A DNA stretch of 58,821 bases from JBAZDC01 sp041654595 (GTDB lineage Bacteria > Pseudomonadota > Gammaproteobacteria > Burkholderiales > Burkholderiaceae_B): contig CAZKBT010000011.1 in NCBI GenBank assembly GCA_964551305.1, forward strand, positions 1-58,821. Direction: 5' to 3'. Below, one piece after another: positions 42,169-50,572 of the stretch. The position numbers and the translations under genes are program-made. The notes beneath the pieces were generated by a model. The model was not told the origin of the DNA. It saw only the letters and a list, made by a program, of their open reading frames with translations, and did no database searches. The number at the start of each line of letters is the position of its first letter. The first letter of the stretch is position 1.

Positions 42169-43416
42169 ATGTCGAGCAACACAGAAGCATTTCCCTTTGC
42201 GGACCTGCCGCAGAATGACGGAGTGGACGGACAGACGATGCTGGCCGGCATGAAAGTCGTGGACCTGACCACGTCGGTAGCCGGTCCCTATGCGACGCAG
42301 CTGCTGGCGGATCTGGGGGCCACCGTATACAAAATCGAGAAACGGGGCACGGGAGACGATGCCCGTCAGTGGGGGCCGCCCTTCCTGCATGGCGAATCGC
42401 CCTGGTTCCTGAGCGTCAACAGAAACAAGTACAGCATGACCTTGGACCTGACCAGGGACGAAGGCCGGGACGTGCTTTACAAGCTGCTGGCGCAATGCGA
42501 CGTGCTGGTGGTCAATATGGTCGAGAGCATCCAGAAAAAGCTGGGCATCGATTACGCTGTCCTGAGCGGCATGTTTCCCAGATTGATCCATGCTTCGCTG
42601 ACGGGCTTCGGCTTGAAAGGGGGGCGCAGCCATCTGCCGTGCTATGACCTGATCGCGGAAGGCTATTCCGGCGTGATGGATTTGACGGGCGAGATAGAGA
42701 ACGATCCGCAGAAGGTGGGCACGCCGGCCGCCGATCTGCTGGCGGGGCAGGACGTGGCGCTGGCGGTGGTTGCGGCCTACGTCGCCCGGATCCGCACGGG
42801 CAAGGGGGCGCAGATCGATGTGTCCATGCAGGCGAGCATGACGCGTTTCATGACCCCGCGCCTGGTGTCCTACCTGAGCTCGAACGAACTGCCGCGCCGC
42901 TTCGGGGGCAAAGACTCCGTGATCGCGATCTACCAGGTCTTCGATACCGCGGACAAGCAAATATCGCTGGGACTGGGCAATGATGCGATCTGGCGGCGAT
43001 TCTGGACGGCGCTGGACATGCCTGAGGTCGGCGCGGACCCGCGCTATGAGTCCAATGCCATGCGCCGGGAACACAGAAGGGAAATCGTGGAGCGGATCGC
43101 ATCCATCCTGAAGACGCGCGGGCGGCAAGAGTGGCTGGAACTGTTTGCAAAGAATCGCATTCCCGCGGGGCCGATCAACGGGCTGGACGATGTCGCCAAG
43201 GACGAAGAGCTGCTGAACAGCAAGTTTCTGTATAAAGTGGATACCGCCCAAGGCCCGGTGCCGCAGGTAGGATTGGGTATTTCGTTGGACGGGAAGGCCG
43301 AGGTGCACAGAAAGCCGCCGCCAAGGCTGGGCGAGGACACGGAGGAAATGCTGAAAGAAGTATTGAAGCTGTCCGAGGCGGAAATAGAGAATTTGAAGAA
43401 AACAGGTGTGATTTGA
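42169..43416 (+). CDS. Family III CoA-transferase (CaiB/BaiF)
   Basis: The protein has 415 residues. MKVVDLTTSVAGPYATQLLADLGATVYKIE is the N-terminal hallmark, and CYDLIAEGYSGVMDLTG contains the Asp that forms the acyl-anhydride in family III enzymes. It moves CoA from a donor thioester to the pathway acid without ATP. The start is chosen from the mapped sigma-54 promoter. It opens an eight-gene operon that also has an AMP-forming ligase and a second CoA-transferase, as BbsE and BbsF do in bbs clusters, although those two are adjacent there. Confidence 0.9.
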   Translation: MSSNTEAFPFADLPQNDGVDGQTMLAGMKVVDLTTSVAGPYATQLLADLGATVYKIEKRGTGDDARQWGPPFLHGESPWFLSVNRNKYSMTLDLTRDEGRDVLYKLLAQCDVLVVNMVESIQKKLGIDYAVLSGMFPRLIHASLTGFGLKGGRSHLPCYDLIAEGYSGVMDLTGEIENDPQKVGTPAADLLAGQDVALAVVAAYVARIRTGKGAQIDVSMQASMTRFMTPRLVSYLSSNELPRRFGGKDSVIAIYQVFDTADKQISLGLGNDAIWRRFWTALDMPEVGADPRYESNAMRREHRREIVERIASILKTRGRQEWLELFAKNRIPAGPINGLDDVAKDEELLNSKFLYKVDTAQGPVPQVGLGISLDGKAEVHRKPPPRLGEDTEEMLKEVLKLSEAEIENLKKTGVI

Positions 43417-43456
43417 CCGTCACCATCGAATGCTACAGTCAGTCAAGGGAAGTCTC

Positions 43457-45163
43457 ATGAGCACCATTTTGACTTTACATGATCCTCGCACCATCCGGGA
43501 GAATTACCTGAATGGCATATGGCACACGGATACCTTTTACAGCATCGCCAGCGAGCATGCGAAGACCCGTCCCGAAGCCTACGCGTTTCGCGACCCTTAT
43601 CGGCGTCTTGCCTGGCGCGACGCGCTTGCCAGCGTCGACAGGATAGCGGAGTCGCTGCATCGCGGCGGCTTGCGCCGAGGCGACCGGGTCGCGATCTGGC
43701 TGCAGAACCGCGTCGAAAGCATCCTGATATTCCTGGCGTGTTCCCGCAACGGCTATATATGCTGCCCATCGCTGCACCAAAACTATACGGTCGCCGACGT
43801 GGTCAAGCTGCTTTCGCGCATACGATGCAAGGCGCTGTTCGCGCAGCCCGGCTACGGCGCGGATGCCGATCGCCGTTCTATCTTCGAAGAGTCGGCCAGC
43901 ATCCCTTCGCTCAAGCGCCTGTATTCCCTGGAACCCCAGGGCAAGGCGCAGGCGGGCTTGACGGCCCCCGACAATGCGTTGCCGTTTCCGGACGATGGCA
44001 AAGACGTGGAGATGACGAGCGCGCCGGTGCTGGACCCCGACAAAATCGTGTACCTGGCTTTTACGTCAGGTACGACCGGCGAGCCCAAGGGCGTCATGCA
44101 CAGCGACAATACCTTGCTCACCAATGGACGGGCGCTGGTCGGCGATTGGCGGCATGATTCGAAGACGATACTGCTGACGCTCAGCCCGATGAGCCACCAT
44201 ATCGGCACCGTGGCCCTGGAGCAGTCCTTGGTCGCCGGAATGGAGCTCGTCGTGCACAATCCCAGCGCGAATCCGGTGGCGCTCGACTGGTTGCTGGAGT
44301 GCAAGGCGACCTATGTCATGGGCGTTCCGACCCACGCGATGGATACGCTCAGCGAGCTGCGCGGGCGCGGCTTGAAGCGCCTGGGCGACGTCACGGTGTT
44401 CTACATGGCCGGCTCACCCATACCGCGCGAGGTGGCGCAGGAATTCATGAATCTGGGCATCAAGCCGCAGAACGTATACGGCATGACCGAGAACGGTTCT
44501 CATCAATATACGCTGCCGACCGATGACGGCAATACCATCGTCGCGACCTGCGGCCGGGCCTGCAAAGGCTATGAGATCCGGATTTTCCAGCAGGATGATC
44601 ACGACGTGGAAGTCGGGCCGGGCGAGATCGGCGAGATCGGCGGAAGAGGGGGGGTGTTGACGCTGGGTTACTTCGACAACCAGGATGCCACGGAAGGTTC
44701 GTTCAATGCATCGGGCTGGTTCATGAGCGGCGACCTGGGCCGGATCGACGAAAACGGCTGCCTGCACGTGATGGGACGGGCCAAGGACCTGATCATCCGG
44801 GGCGGGCACAATATTTATCCCGCCCAGATAGAGGACCTGGCTCATCGGCATCCTTCGGTGCTCAAGTCCGCGGCCTTCCCGGTGCCGGATACCCGGCTGG
44901 GCGAGAAGGTGTGCCTGGCGGTCATCTTCGAATCGGGCAAGTCGCTCACCGCCGCGCAGATGCTGCAGCATCTGCATGAGGCCGGGCTTTCCAAGTACGA
45001 CATGCCGGAGTACTTTGTCGAGATGGATGCGTTTCCGCTGACGCCCAGCGGGAAAATTCTCAAGCGCGAACTGATCCAGTGGCTGCAGGCCGGACGCATC
45101 AATCCGCAGGCCGTGCGCTGGACATCGAAAGCGAAACAGGCATCGGAGGAACAAAACACATGA
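43457..45163 (+). CDS. AMP-forming acyl-CoA ligase
   Basis: The protein has 568 residues. The P-loop FTSGTTGEPKGVMHS, the adenylate motif YGMTENG, the hinge Asp in SGDLGRIDENG, GRAKDLIIRGGHNIYP and the catalytic Lys in TPSGKILKREL are all present. It activates a carboxylic acid as an acyl-adenylate and transfers it to CoA. The substrate pocket cannot be read, but the long N-terminus (first 60 residues) is typical of aromatic or branched-acid ligases of this group. The stop overlaps the next ATG by 4 bases. The ATG after AAGGGAAG is used. Confidence 0.92.
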   Translation: MSTILTLHDPRTIRENYLNGIWHTDTFYSIASEHAKTRPEAYAFRDPYRRLAWRDALASVDRIAESLHRGGLRRGDRVAIWLQNRVESILIFLACSRNGYICCPSLHQNYTVADVVKLLSRIRCKALFAQPGYGADADRRSIFEESASIPSLKRLYSLEPQGKAQAGLTAPDNALPFPDDGKDVEMTSAPVLDPDKIVYLAFTSGTTGEPKGVMHSDNTLLTNGRALVGDWRHDSKTILLTLSPMSHHIGTVALEQSLVAGMELVVHNPSANPVALDWLLECKATYVMGVPTHAMDTLSELRGRGLKRLGDVTVFYMAGSPIPREVAQEFMNLGIKPQNVYGMTENGSHQYTLPTDDGNTIVATCGRACKGYEIRIFQQDDHDVEVGPGEIGEIGGRGGVLTLGYFDNQDATEGSFNASGWFMSGDLGRIDENGCLHVMGRAKDLIIRGGHNIYPAQIEDLAHRHPSVLKSAAFPVPDTRLGEKVCLAVIFESGKSLTAAQMLQHLHEAGLSKYDMPEYFVEMDAFPLTPSGKILKRELIQWLQAGRINPQAVRWTSKAKQASEEQNT

Positions 45164-45930
45164 CGATAGCCATGAACGTCGTCGGCAAGCTCGCGCATAT
45201 CGAGTTGCGCCGCCCGGAAGCCTTGAACGCATTGAGCTTCCAGATCCTCAGGGATTTGGACGAGGCGCTTTGCGCGGTGGAACGGTCGGACGCGCGAGGC
45301 CTGGTCGTTACGGGCAGCGGGGAAAAAGCGTTCTGCGCGGGCGCGGACATTGCCGAGCTGATCGGCCGGCCGCTCATGGCGGAGCTCGAAGGCGCGGAGC
45401 TGGGACAGGCCGTCTTCCAGAAGCTGGCCTGCCTGAAGATTCCTTCGGTCGCGGTGATCCAGGGCTATGCTTTCGGAGGCGGTCTGGAGCTGGCGCTGGC
45501 CTGCACCTTCCGCGTGGCGACGGAGAAGGCGCGCATGGGCCTGCCCGAAGTGAAGCTGGGGCTGATACCCGGCTATGGCGGCACGCAGCGCCTGCCGAGG
45601 CTGGTGGGCGAAGGCCGCGCGCTGGAAATGATCCTGTCCGGACGCACTGTCTACGCCGACGAGGGCGAGCGCATCGGCCTGGTCAACCGCGTGGACAACG
45701 AGGGCACGCCTTTCGAGATCGGCGAACGTTTTCTGGAGCCCATGCTCAAGCATAGCCTCTGCGCGCTGTATTTCGCCCGCGAGGCGGTGCAGCGCGCGGG
45801 GCAAACCACCCTGGCCGACGGTTTGCGCATCGAGCGCGACCTTTCTTCGCTGGCTTACCGCAGCGAAGATGCCGCCGAAGGCCTGCGCGCTTTTCTCGAC
45901 AAGCGGGCGCCTGTTTTCAAGGATTGTTGA
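45160..45930 (+). CDS. Enoyl-CoA hydratase with intact catalytic Glu pair
   Basis: The protein has 256 residues. AFCAGADIAELIG (oxyanion hole), GLPEVKLGLIPGYGGTQRLPRLVG and EGRALEMILSG supply both catalytic Glu residues of true enoyl-CoA hydratases, unlike the other crotonases of this window. It probably adds water across the double bond made by the acyl-CoA dehydrogenase encoded downstream. A GGAGGA site precedes the ATG, which overlaps the ligase stop (ATGA). It lies 3 bases before the SDR gene. Confidence 0.92.
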   Translation: MTIAMNVVGKLAHIELRRPEALNALSFQILRDLDEALCAVERSDARGLVVTGSGEKAFCAGADIAELIGRPLMAELEGAELGQAVFQKLACLKIPSVAVIQGYAFGGGLELALACTFRVATEKARMGLPEVKLGLIPGYGGTQRLPRLVGEGRALEMILSGRTVYADEGERIGLVNRVDNEGTPFEIGERFLEPMLKHSLCALYFAREAVQRAGQTTLADGLRIERDLSSLAYRSEDAAEGLRAFLDKRAPVFKDC

Positions 45931-45933
45931 ACT

Positions 45934-46680
45934 ATGAACCGGGAACTCATTTTCGTCACCGGCGCCAGCCGAGGCATCGGCGCCATGATCGCGGTGGAGC
46001 TGGCCCGGCGCGGCTACGAAGTGGGCTGCCTGTCGCGATCGGGAGACCGGCCTCGGGTGGAGAACGTGCCCGACGAGATAGCGCGGCGCTGGCACACGGT
46101 CGCATGCGACGTGATGGATGGCCGGGCGCTGGGCGCCGCGATGTCGGACTTGCGCAGCACGCTGCGGGCGCCCGTCAGGGGGCTGGTCAATAATGCCGGA
46201 CTGCATACCGAGGGGCCGACCATCGATCTGCCCATGGACGAGTTCCGCAAGCTGATCGAGGTCAACGCCGTGGCGCTGCTGCGCGCCTGCCAGCTGGTGC
46301 ATCCCTTGCTTACCGAGAACGGCGGCGGGCTGATCGTCAATATCGGCTCGTTCTACGATAAGCTCGGCGTCAAGCGCAATGTTTCATATTGCGCCTCCAA
46401 GGCCGCCGTGGGCGCCATTACGCGCTGCCTGGCCGTCGAATGGGCCAAGGACGGGATCCAGGTCATCGACGTTGCGCCGGGCTACATTGCCACGGATTTG
46501 AATCGGGAGGCCATGGAATCGGGACCGTTGCGGGCGTATCTGGAAAAGCGCATACCGCGCGGCTCGCCAGGCCAGGCGGGCGACGTCGCCGTCCTGGTTG
46601 CTTCCTTGTTCCAGGACGGCCTGCGCTTCCTGAGCGGGGAAACGATCTATCTCGACGGCGCGCAAAGCGTGTCGGTGTAA
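45934..46680 (+). CDS. Short-chain dehydrogenase/reductase
   Basis: The protein has 248 residues. TGASRGIG (NAD(P) loop), NNAGLH, the Ser in NIGSFYD and YCASK (Tyr and Lys) give a complete SDR catalytic set. The C-terminal LSGETIYLDGAQSVSV matches 3-oxoacyl-reductase-like members. It could oxidise the hydroxyacyl-CoA intermediate, as BbsC/BbsD SDRs do, or act on another alcohol. It sits between the hydratase and acyl-CoA dehydrogenase genes. A 40-base gap with AAGGAGG follows. Confidence 0.9.
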   Translation: MNRELIFVTGASRGIGAMIAVELARRGYEVGCLSRSGDRPRVENVPDEIARRWHTVACDVMDGRALGAAMSDLRSTLRAPVRGLVNNAGLHTEGPTIDLPMDEFRKLIEVNAVALLRACQLVHPLLTENGGGLIVNIGSFYDKLGVKRNVSYCASKAAVGAITRCLAVEWAKDGIQVIDVAPGYIATDLNREAMESGPLRAYLEKRIPRGSPGQAGDVAVLVASLFQDGLRFLSGETIYLDGAQSVSV

Positions 46681-46720
46681 CGTCCCGGCCGAAATTGAAG
46701 ATACAGTAGAAGGAGGAAAC

Positions 46721-47896
46721 GTGAATATATTGGAACGCATCGATGCGGGCCTGGCCTGGTCTGACGAAGAAAAGATGCTGCTGGATTCGGTGCAGGCGCT
46801 GTGTGAAGACAGGCTGGCGCCGAATGCCGCGGCATACGACCGGAAAAGCGAGTTTCCTTGGGAAAACGTGCGCGGGATCAACGAACTGGGCTTGAACGCG
46901 ATGTTCATCCCGGAAGAGTACGGCGGCATGCCGCTGTCCTACCGTTGCTATCTGGCATGCGTGCGCGAGATCTCCAAGGCTTGCGCTTCGACCGGCATCA
47001 TCTGGGCGACCAATTTCCACGCCATCAAGCCCGTCATACAGTTCGGTTCGGACGATCTGAAATCGCGCGTCCTGCCGCGCATGGCGGAAGGCGCGCTGGC
47101 CGCGCTGGTCATCACGGAGCCCTCGGCCGGATCGGATGCCACGGGCATGAAAACCCAGTTCAAAGAGGACGGCGACGAGATCGTCGTCGACGGCCGGAAG
47201 ATCTTCATCAGCAATGGCGACGTGGCGGACTTCTATCTGGTGTTCGGAAAATGGGCGGGCGTGGACGACGCCAAGGCGGCCATCGGCGCCGTCGTCATCG
47301 AGAAAGGAACGCTGGGATTGACTGTAACCGGCACGGAGCACAAGATGGGCACGCGCGCGTCGGGCACCGCCTCGCTGTCTTTCGAGGGTTGCCGTATTCC
47401 GAAAGCGAACCTGCTGGCTCCGGCCGGAAAGGGGTTGGCCGTGTTGCTGACGTCGCTGAACAAGTCGCGGCCCAGCGTCGCAGCCCATGCTCTCGGCATT
47501 GCGCGGGCCGCCTTCGAGGATGCGGTGGCCTACATCAATGAGCGGCGGCAGTCCGATCGGCGCATACTCGAATTCCAGGGGGTGCAGTTCATGGTGGCGG
47601 ATCTGGCCGTGGACCTGGCCGTCTGCGAACGCTGGCTTTGGCATGTCGGCGAACTGGTCGATCGCGGCGTCGACGACATGGGCATAGAAGCGTCGCTGCT
47701 CAAGCTGAAAGCCAGCGACCTGGCCATGCGCATCACGACCGACGCCGTCCAGCTTCACGGCGGCTATGGATATTGCCAGGATTTTCGCGTCGAAAGGCTC
47801 ATGCGCGATGCCAAGATCACGCAGATCTGGGAAGGCACGAACCAGATCCATCGCCAGTTGATAGGGCGCAGCTTTTTGAGAAAGGAAAAGAAATGA
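46721..47896 (+). CDS. Acyl-CoA dehydrogenase
   Basis: The protein has 391 residues. ALVITEPSAGSDATGMKT is the FAD/substrate signature, GMGTRASGTASLSFEGCRIP the second, and the catalytic Glu lies in IWEGTNQIHRQLIG. It oxidises an acyl-CoA to the 2,3-enoyl-CoA, passing electrons to an electron-transfer flavoprotein that is not encoded here. A very good AAGGAGG precedes the ATG. Its stop overlaps the start of the next gene. In bbs-like clusters BbsG fills this role. Confidence 0.93.
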   Translation: MNILERIDAGLAWSDEEKMLLDSVQALCEDRLAPNAAAYDRKSEFPWENVRGINELGLNAMFIPEEYGGMPLSYRCYLACVREISKACASTGIIWATNFHAIKPVIQFGSDDLKSRVLPRMAEGALAALVITEPSAGSDATGMKTQFKEDGDEIVVDGRKIFISNGDVADFYLVFGKWAGVDDAKAAIGAVVIEKGTLGLTVTGTEHKMGTRASGTASLSFEGCRIPKANLLAPAGKGLAVLLTSLNKSRPSVAAHALGIARAAFEDAVAYINERRQSDRRILEFQGVQFMVADLAVDLAVCERWLWHVGELVDRGVDDMGIEASLLKLKASDLAMRITTDAVQLHGGYGYCQDFRVERLMRDAKITQIWEGTNQIHRQLIGRSFLRKEKK

Positions 47897-48768
47897 GCGG
47901 CATCAAAACCGTAGGCGTGGTGGGAAGCGGAACCATGGGCACGGGCATCGCCATTGTCGCGGTGCGTGCCGGGTTCAGAACCATCGTTCTCGATACCAGG
48001 GAAGACGCGCTGGAGCATGCGCGGGGGCAGGCCGCCGCGTTTCTGGCCAAGTCGGTCGCGCGCGGCAAGCTGAAGGAGGGCCGGGACGTCGAGCTGATGC
48101 AGCAATGGAAAGGCACGACCTCGATGCGGGACATGGCCGAGTGCGACGTCGTCATCGAGGCGGTCTTCGAGGACCTCAAGGTCAAGCACGATCTGTTTTC
48201 GAAGCTGGACGAGATCTGTCCGGAGCACACTTTATTCGCCTCGAATACCTCGACGATCTCCATCACCGAAATCGCGGGCGGCAGCGGGCGCCCCGACAGG
48301 TTGGCGGGCATGCATTTTTGCCTGCCCGCGCAGCTGATGAAGCTGGTCGAAATGTCGGCCGGCCTGACGACGTCCGAGGAAACGTTTTCCACGCTTTGGC
48401 GGTTTTGCGAGGCAATGGGGCAAAAGCCCGTCAGAACCCGCGATACGCCGGGATTCATCCTTAATTACTTTCTCATTCCGTGGCATAACGACGTGATCAA
48501 CATGATCGACCAGGGCGTGGCCGATCCGGCGGACATCGACATCGCCGTCAAGACCGCGCTGGGGTATCCGCTGGGGCCTCTGGAACTGCTCGACATGGTC
48601 GGCATGGATACGCAAAAGCTGCTGTCCGAAGCCATGCACGGATTGACGAACGAGCCGCGCGCGGCCTGCCCTCCCCTGGTCAAGCGCATGATAGGCGCCG
48701 GCACGCTGGGACGCAAAACCGGGGCGGGATTTCACACCTACGAGAGCAACAAGATTTTTGGAGCGTGA
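47893..48768 (+). CDS. 3-hydroxyacyl-CoA dehydrogenase
   Basis: The protein has 291 residues. VGVVGSGTMGTGIAIVA binds NAD, GMHFCLPAQLMKLVEM contains the catalytic His-Glu pair (the usual second Phe/Asn are Cys/Leu here), and DTPGFILNYFLIPWHND with GYPLGPLELLDMVG form the C-terminal helical domain. It should oxidise an L-3-hydroxyacyl-CoA. The altered HFCLPA loop may reflect a branched or aromatic substrate. The ATG overlaps the acyl-CoA dehydrogenase stop (ATGA), and its own stop overlaps the next start (GTGA). Confidence 0.92.
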   Translation: MSGIKTVGVVGSGTMGTGIAIVAVRAGFRTIVLDTREDALEHARGQAAAFLAKSVARGKLKEGRDVELMQQWKGTTSMRDMAECDVVIEAVFEDLKVKHDLFSKLDEICPEHTLFASNTSTISITEIAGGSGRPDRLAGMHFCLPAQLMKLVEMSAGLTTSEETFSTLWRFCEAMGQKPVRTRDTPGFILNYFLIPWHNDVINMIDQGVADPADIDIAVKTALGYPLGPLELLDMVGMDTQKLLSEAMHGLTNEPRAACPPLVKRMIGAGTLGRKTGAGFHTYESNKIFGA

Positions 48769-49427
48769 CGTTCATGGGGTATCAGATCATCCAATGCGGC
48801 GATAGCTCGTCGTTTCCGTACTCGCATGCGTTTCTGGAGGCCGCGTCGGAGCAAGGCGACAGCCTGGTCCTGATCGGCCGGGATGCGGGCAGCGGCTGGC
48901 TCGAGTCCGCCGCCGCGAGCGAGTCCGCTGTGTTCGTCGCCATCGAGCTGGGCATGGAGTGCCTCGGTGAGCACATCGGGGAAGACGACGGCCCGGCCAA
49001 CGCCGTCGGGTTCGCGCGATTCCGATTGGGCGATGACGAACCCACGAAGCTCGTCGAGCTCGTCAAGAAGCCGTATACGGACGACAGCGCGATTCAGGCC
49101 GCGAGGGCGGCATTCGAGGCCGCGGGCCTGGTCGTGGCGGTTTGCAACGATTTTCCGGGCCGCATCATCAACCGGCTGGTGCGACCCTACTATAATGCCG
49201 CTTTACGCCGCCTCGACGAAGGGCTGGCCAGCGCAGCCGACATGGACAAGACCCTGTGCCTGGGCCTGGGGTATCCGGAAGGTCCGATTTCTCTTTTGAA
49301 TCGCACCGGATTGCATCACCATTATGCTGTGACCCAGGCCCTTTACGAAGCGTTGGGGCAGGAGCCTTACGCGCCGGCAAGACGGGCTCGGGTAGCCTGG
49401 GTGCGGCATAACCGGGAGAATACATGA
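48765..49427 (+). CDS. 3-hydroxyacyl-CoA dehydrogenase C-terminal-domain protein lacking NAD motif
   Basis: The protein has 220 residues. The C-terminal half (NDFPGRIINRLVRPYYNAALRRLDEGLASAADMDKTLCLGLGYPEGPISLLNRTG) is a hydroxyacyl-CoA dehydrogenase helical domain, but the N-terminal 110 residues carry no GxGxxG and no catalytic His loop. It is therefore probably inactive alone and may pair with the full enzyme encoded just upstream, whose stop overlaps this GTG start. An ATG three codons in is an alternative start. It ends in a 4-base overlap with the CoA-transferase gene. Confidence 0.82.
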   Translation: MTFMGYQIIQCGDSSSFPYSHAFLEAASEQGDSLVLIGRDAGSGWLESAAASESAVFVAIELGMECLGEHIGEDDGPANAVGFARFRLGDDEPTKLVELVKKPYTDDSAIQAARAAFEAAGLVVAVCNDFPGRIINRLVRPYYNAALRRLDEGLASAADMDKTLCLGLGYPEGPISLLNRTGLHHHYAVTQALYEALGQEPYAPARRARVAWVRHNRENT

Positions 49428-50557
49428 CGCAGCCGCTCAGTGGAATCAAGGTCCTTGACTTCAGCACGCTTTTGCCGGGGCCGATGTGCACGTTGATTCT
49501 GGCGGAGGCCGGCGCGGACGTCATCAAGCTGGAGCGCGCTGAAGGGGACGAAATGCGCAGCTACGTGCCCAGGATCGACGACGAGGACAGCGTCAATTTC
49601 GTCTTGCTCAACCGCGGCAAGCGCTCGATTTGCCTGGACCTGAAGTCCGAAGCGGACCGGATGCTCGTGCTGGAGCTCGTCAAGGATGTCGACGTGCTGG
49701 TCGAGCAGTTTCGTCCGGGCGTGATGCGCCGCCTGGGACTCGATTACGAAACCCTGGCCGAGATCAATCCGCGGCTGATTTACTGCTCGATCACGACTTA
49801 CGGGCAGCACGGCCCCAAGGCGCTCAAGGCGGCGCACGATCTCAATTTCCAGGCGGAAACCGGCATGCTGGCGCTTTCCGCGGATGCGTCGGGCGCGCCC
49901 GTCATACCGCCGACCTTGACGGGGGATCTCGCGGCGGGAACCTATCCCGCGGTGGTCAATATTCTGCTTGCGTTGCGGCAGCGCGATGGCGACGGCAAGG
50001 GCCGGCATCTGGATATCGCCATGACCGACAATCTGTTCACGCTGATGTACTGGGGGCTGGGCAGCGGATGGGCGCAAGGGGAATGGCCGCGTCCCGGCAA
50101 TGAATTGCTGACGGGGGCCTCGCCGCGCTATGCCATTTACAAGACCTCGGATGCGAAGTTCCTGGCGGCGGCGCCGCTGGAGGACAAGTTCTGGCGCTTG
50201 TTCGTTGATCTGATCGGCGCGCCCAGTCTGGCGCAAGAGCAGGATGACGCCGTCGCCAAAGAAGAAGTGGCGCGCAGGATAGCGGAGCATCCGGCTTCCT
50301 ACTGGCTCGAGCGCTTCGAGGGACAGGACGTATGCGTGTCGGAGATCGTCAACCTCGAGCAGGCCGTGCGGGATCCGCACTTCAATGCGCGGGGGCTTTT
50401 CGAGCGCCAGGTGGCCACGCGTTTCGGCCGCGCCTTGGGCGCGCTGCCCGTTCCCGTGTGCGCGGCGTTTCGCTCCGATGCGGCCGAGGTGGCTGCGCCG
50501 GCCTTGGGTGAGCATACGGACGAAGTGCTGAGCGGGCTTGCCAGGAAAGAGCGATAG
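49424..50557 (+). CDS. Second family III CoA-transferase (CaiB/BaiF)
   Basis: The protein has 377 residues. IKVLDFSTLLPGPMCTLILAEAGADVIKLE and AAHDLNFQAETGMLA, with the expected Asp, identify a family III CoA-transferase. It resembles alpha-methylacyl-CoA racemase-type members in its N-terminus, so racemisation of a branched acyl-CoA is an alternative activity. Its start overlaps the preceding stop by 4 bases. It is the last gene of the operon that began at 42169, and its stop faces the regulator gene 15 bases away. Confidence 0.88.
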   Translation: MTQPLSGIKVLDFSTLLPGPMCTLILAEAGADVIKLERAEGDEMRSYVPRIDDEDSVNFVLLNRGKRSICLDLKSEADRMLVLELVKDVDVLVEQFRPGVMRRLGLDYETLAEINPRLIYCSITTYGQHGPKALKAAHDLNFQAETGMLALSADASGAPVIPPTLTGDLAAGTYPAVVNILLALRQRDGDGKGRHLDIAMTDNLFTLMYWGLGSGWAQGEWPRPGNELLTGASPRYAIYKTSDAKFLAAAPLEDKFWRLFVDLIGAPSLAQEQDDAVAKEEVARRIAEHPASYWLERFEGQDVCVSEIVNLEQAVRDPHFNARGLFERQVATRFGRALGALPVPVCAAFRSDAAEVAAPALGEHTDEVLSGLARKER

Positions 50558-50572
50558 GCGCGGATGGGGCGG

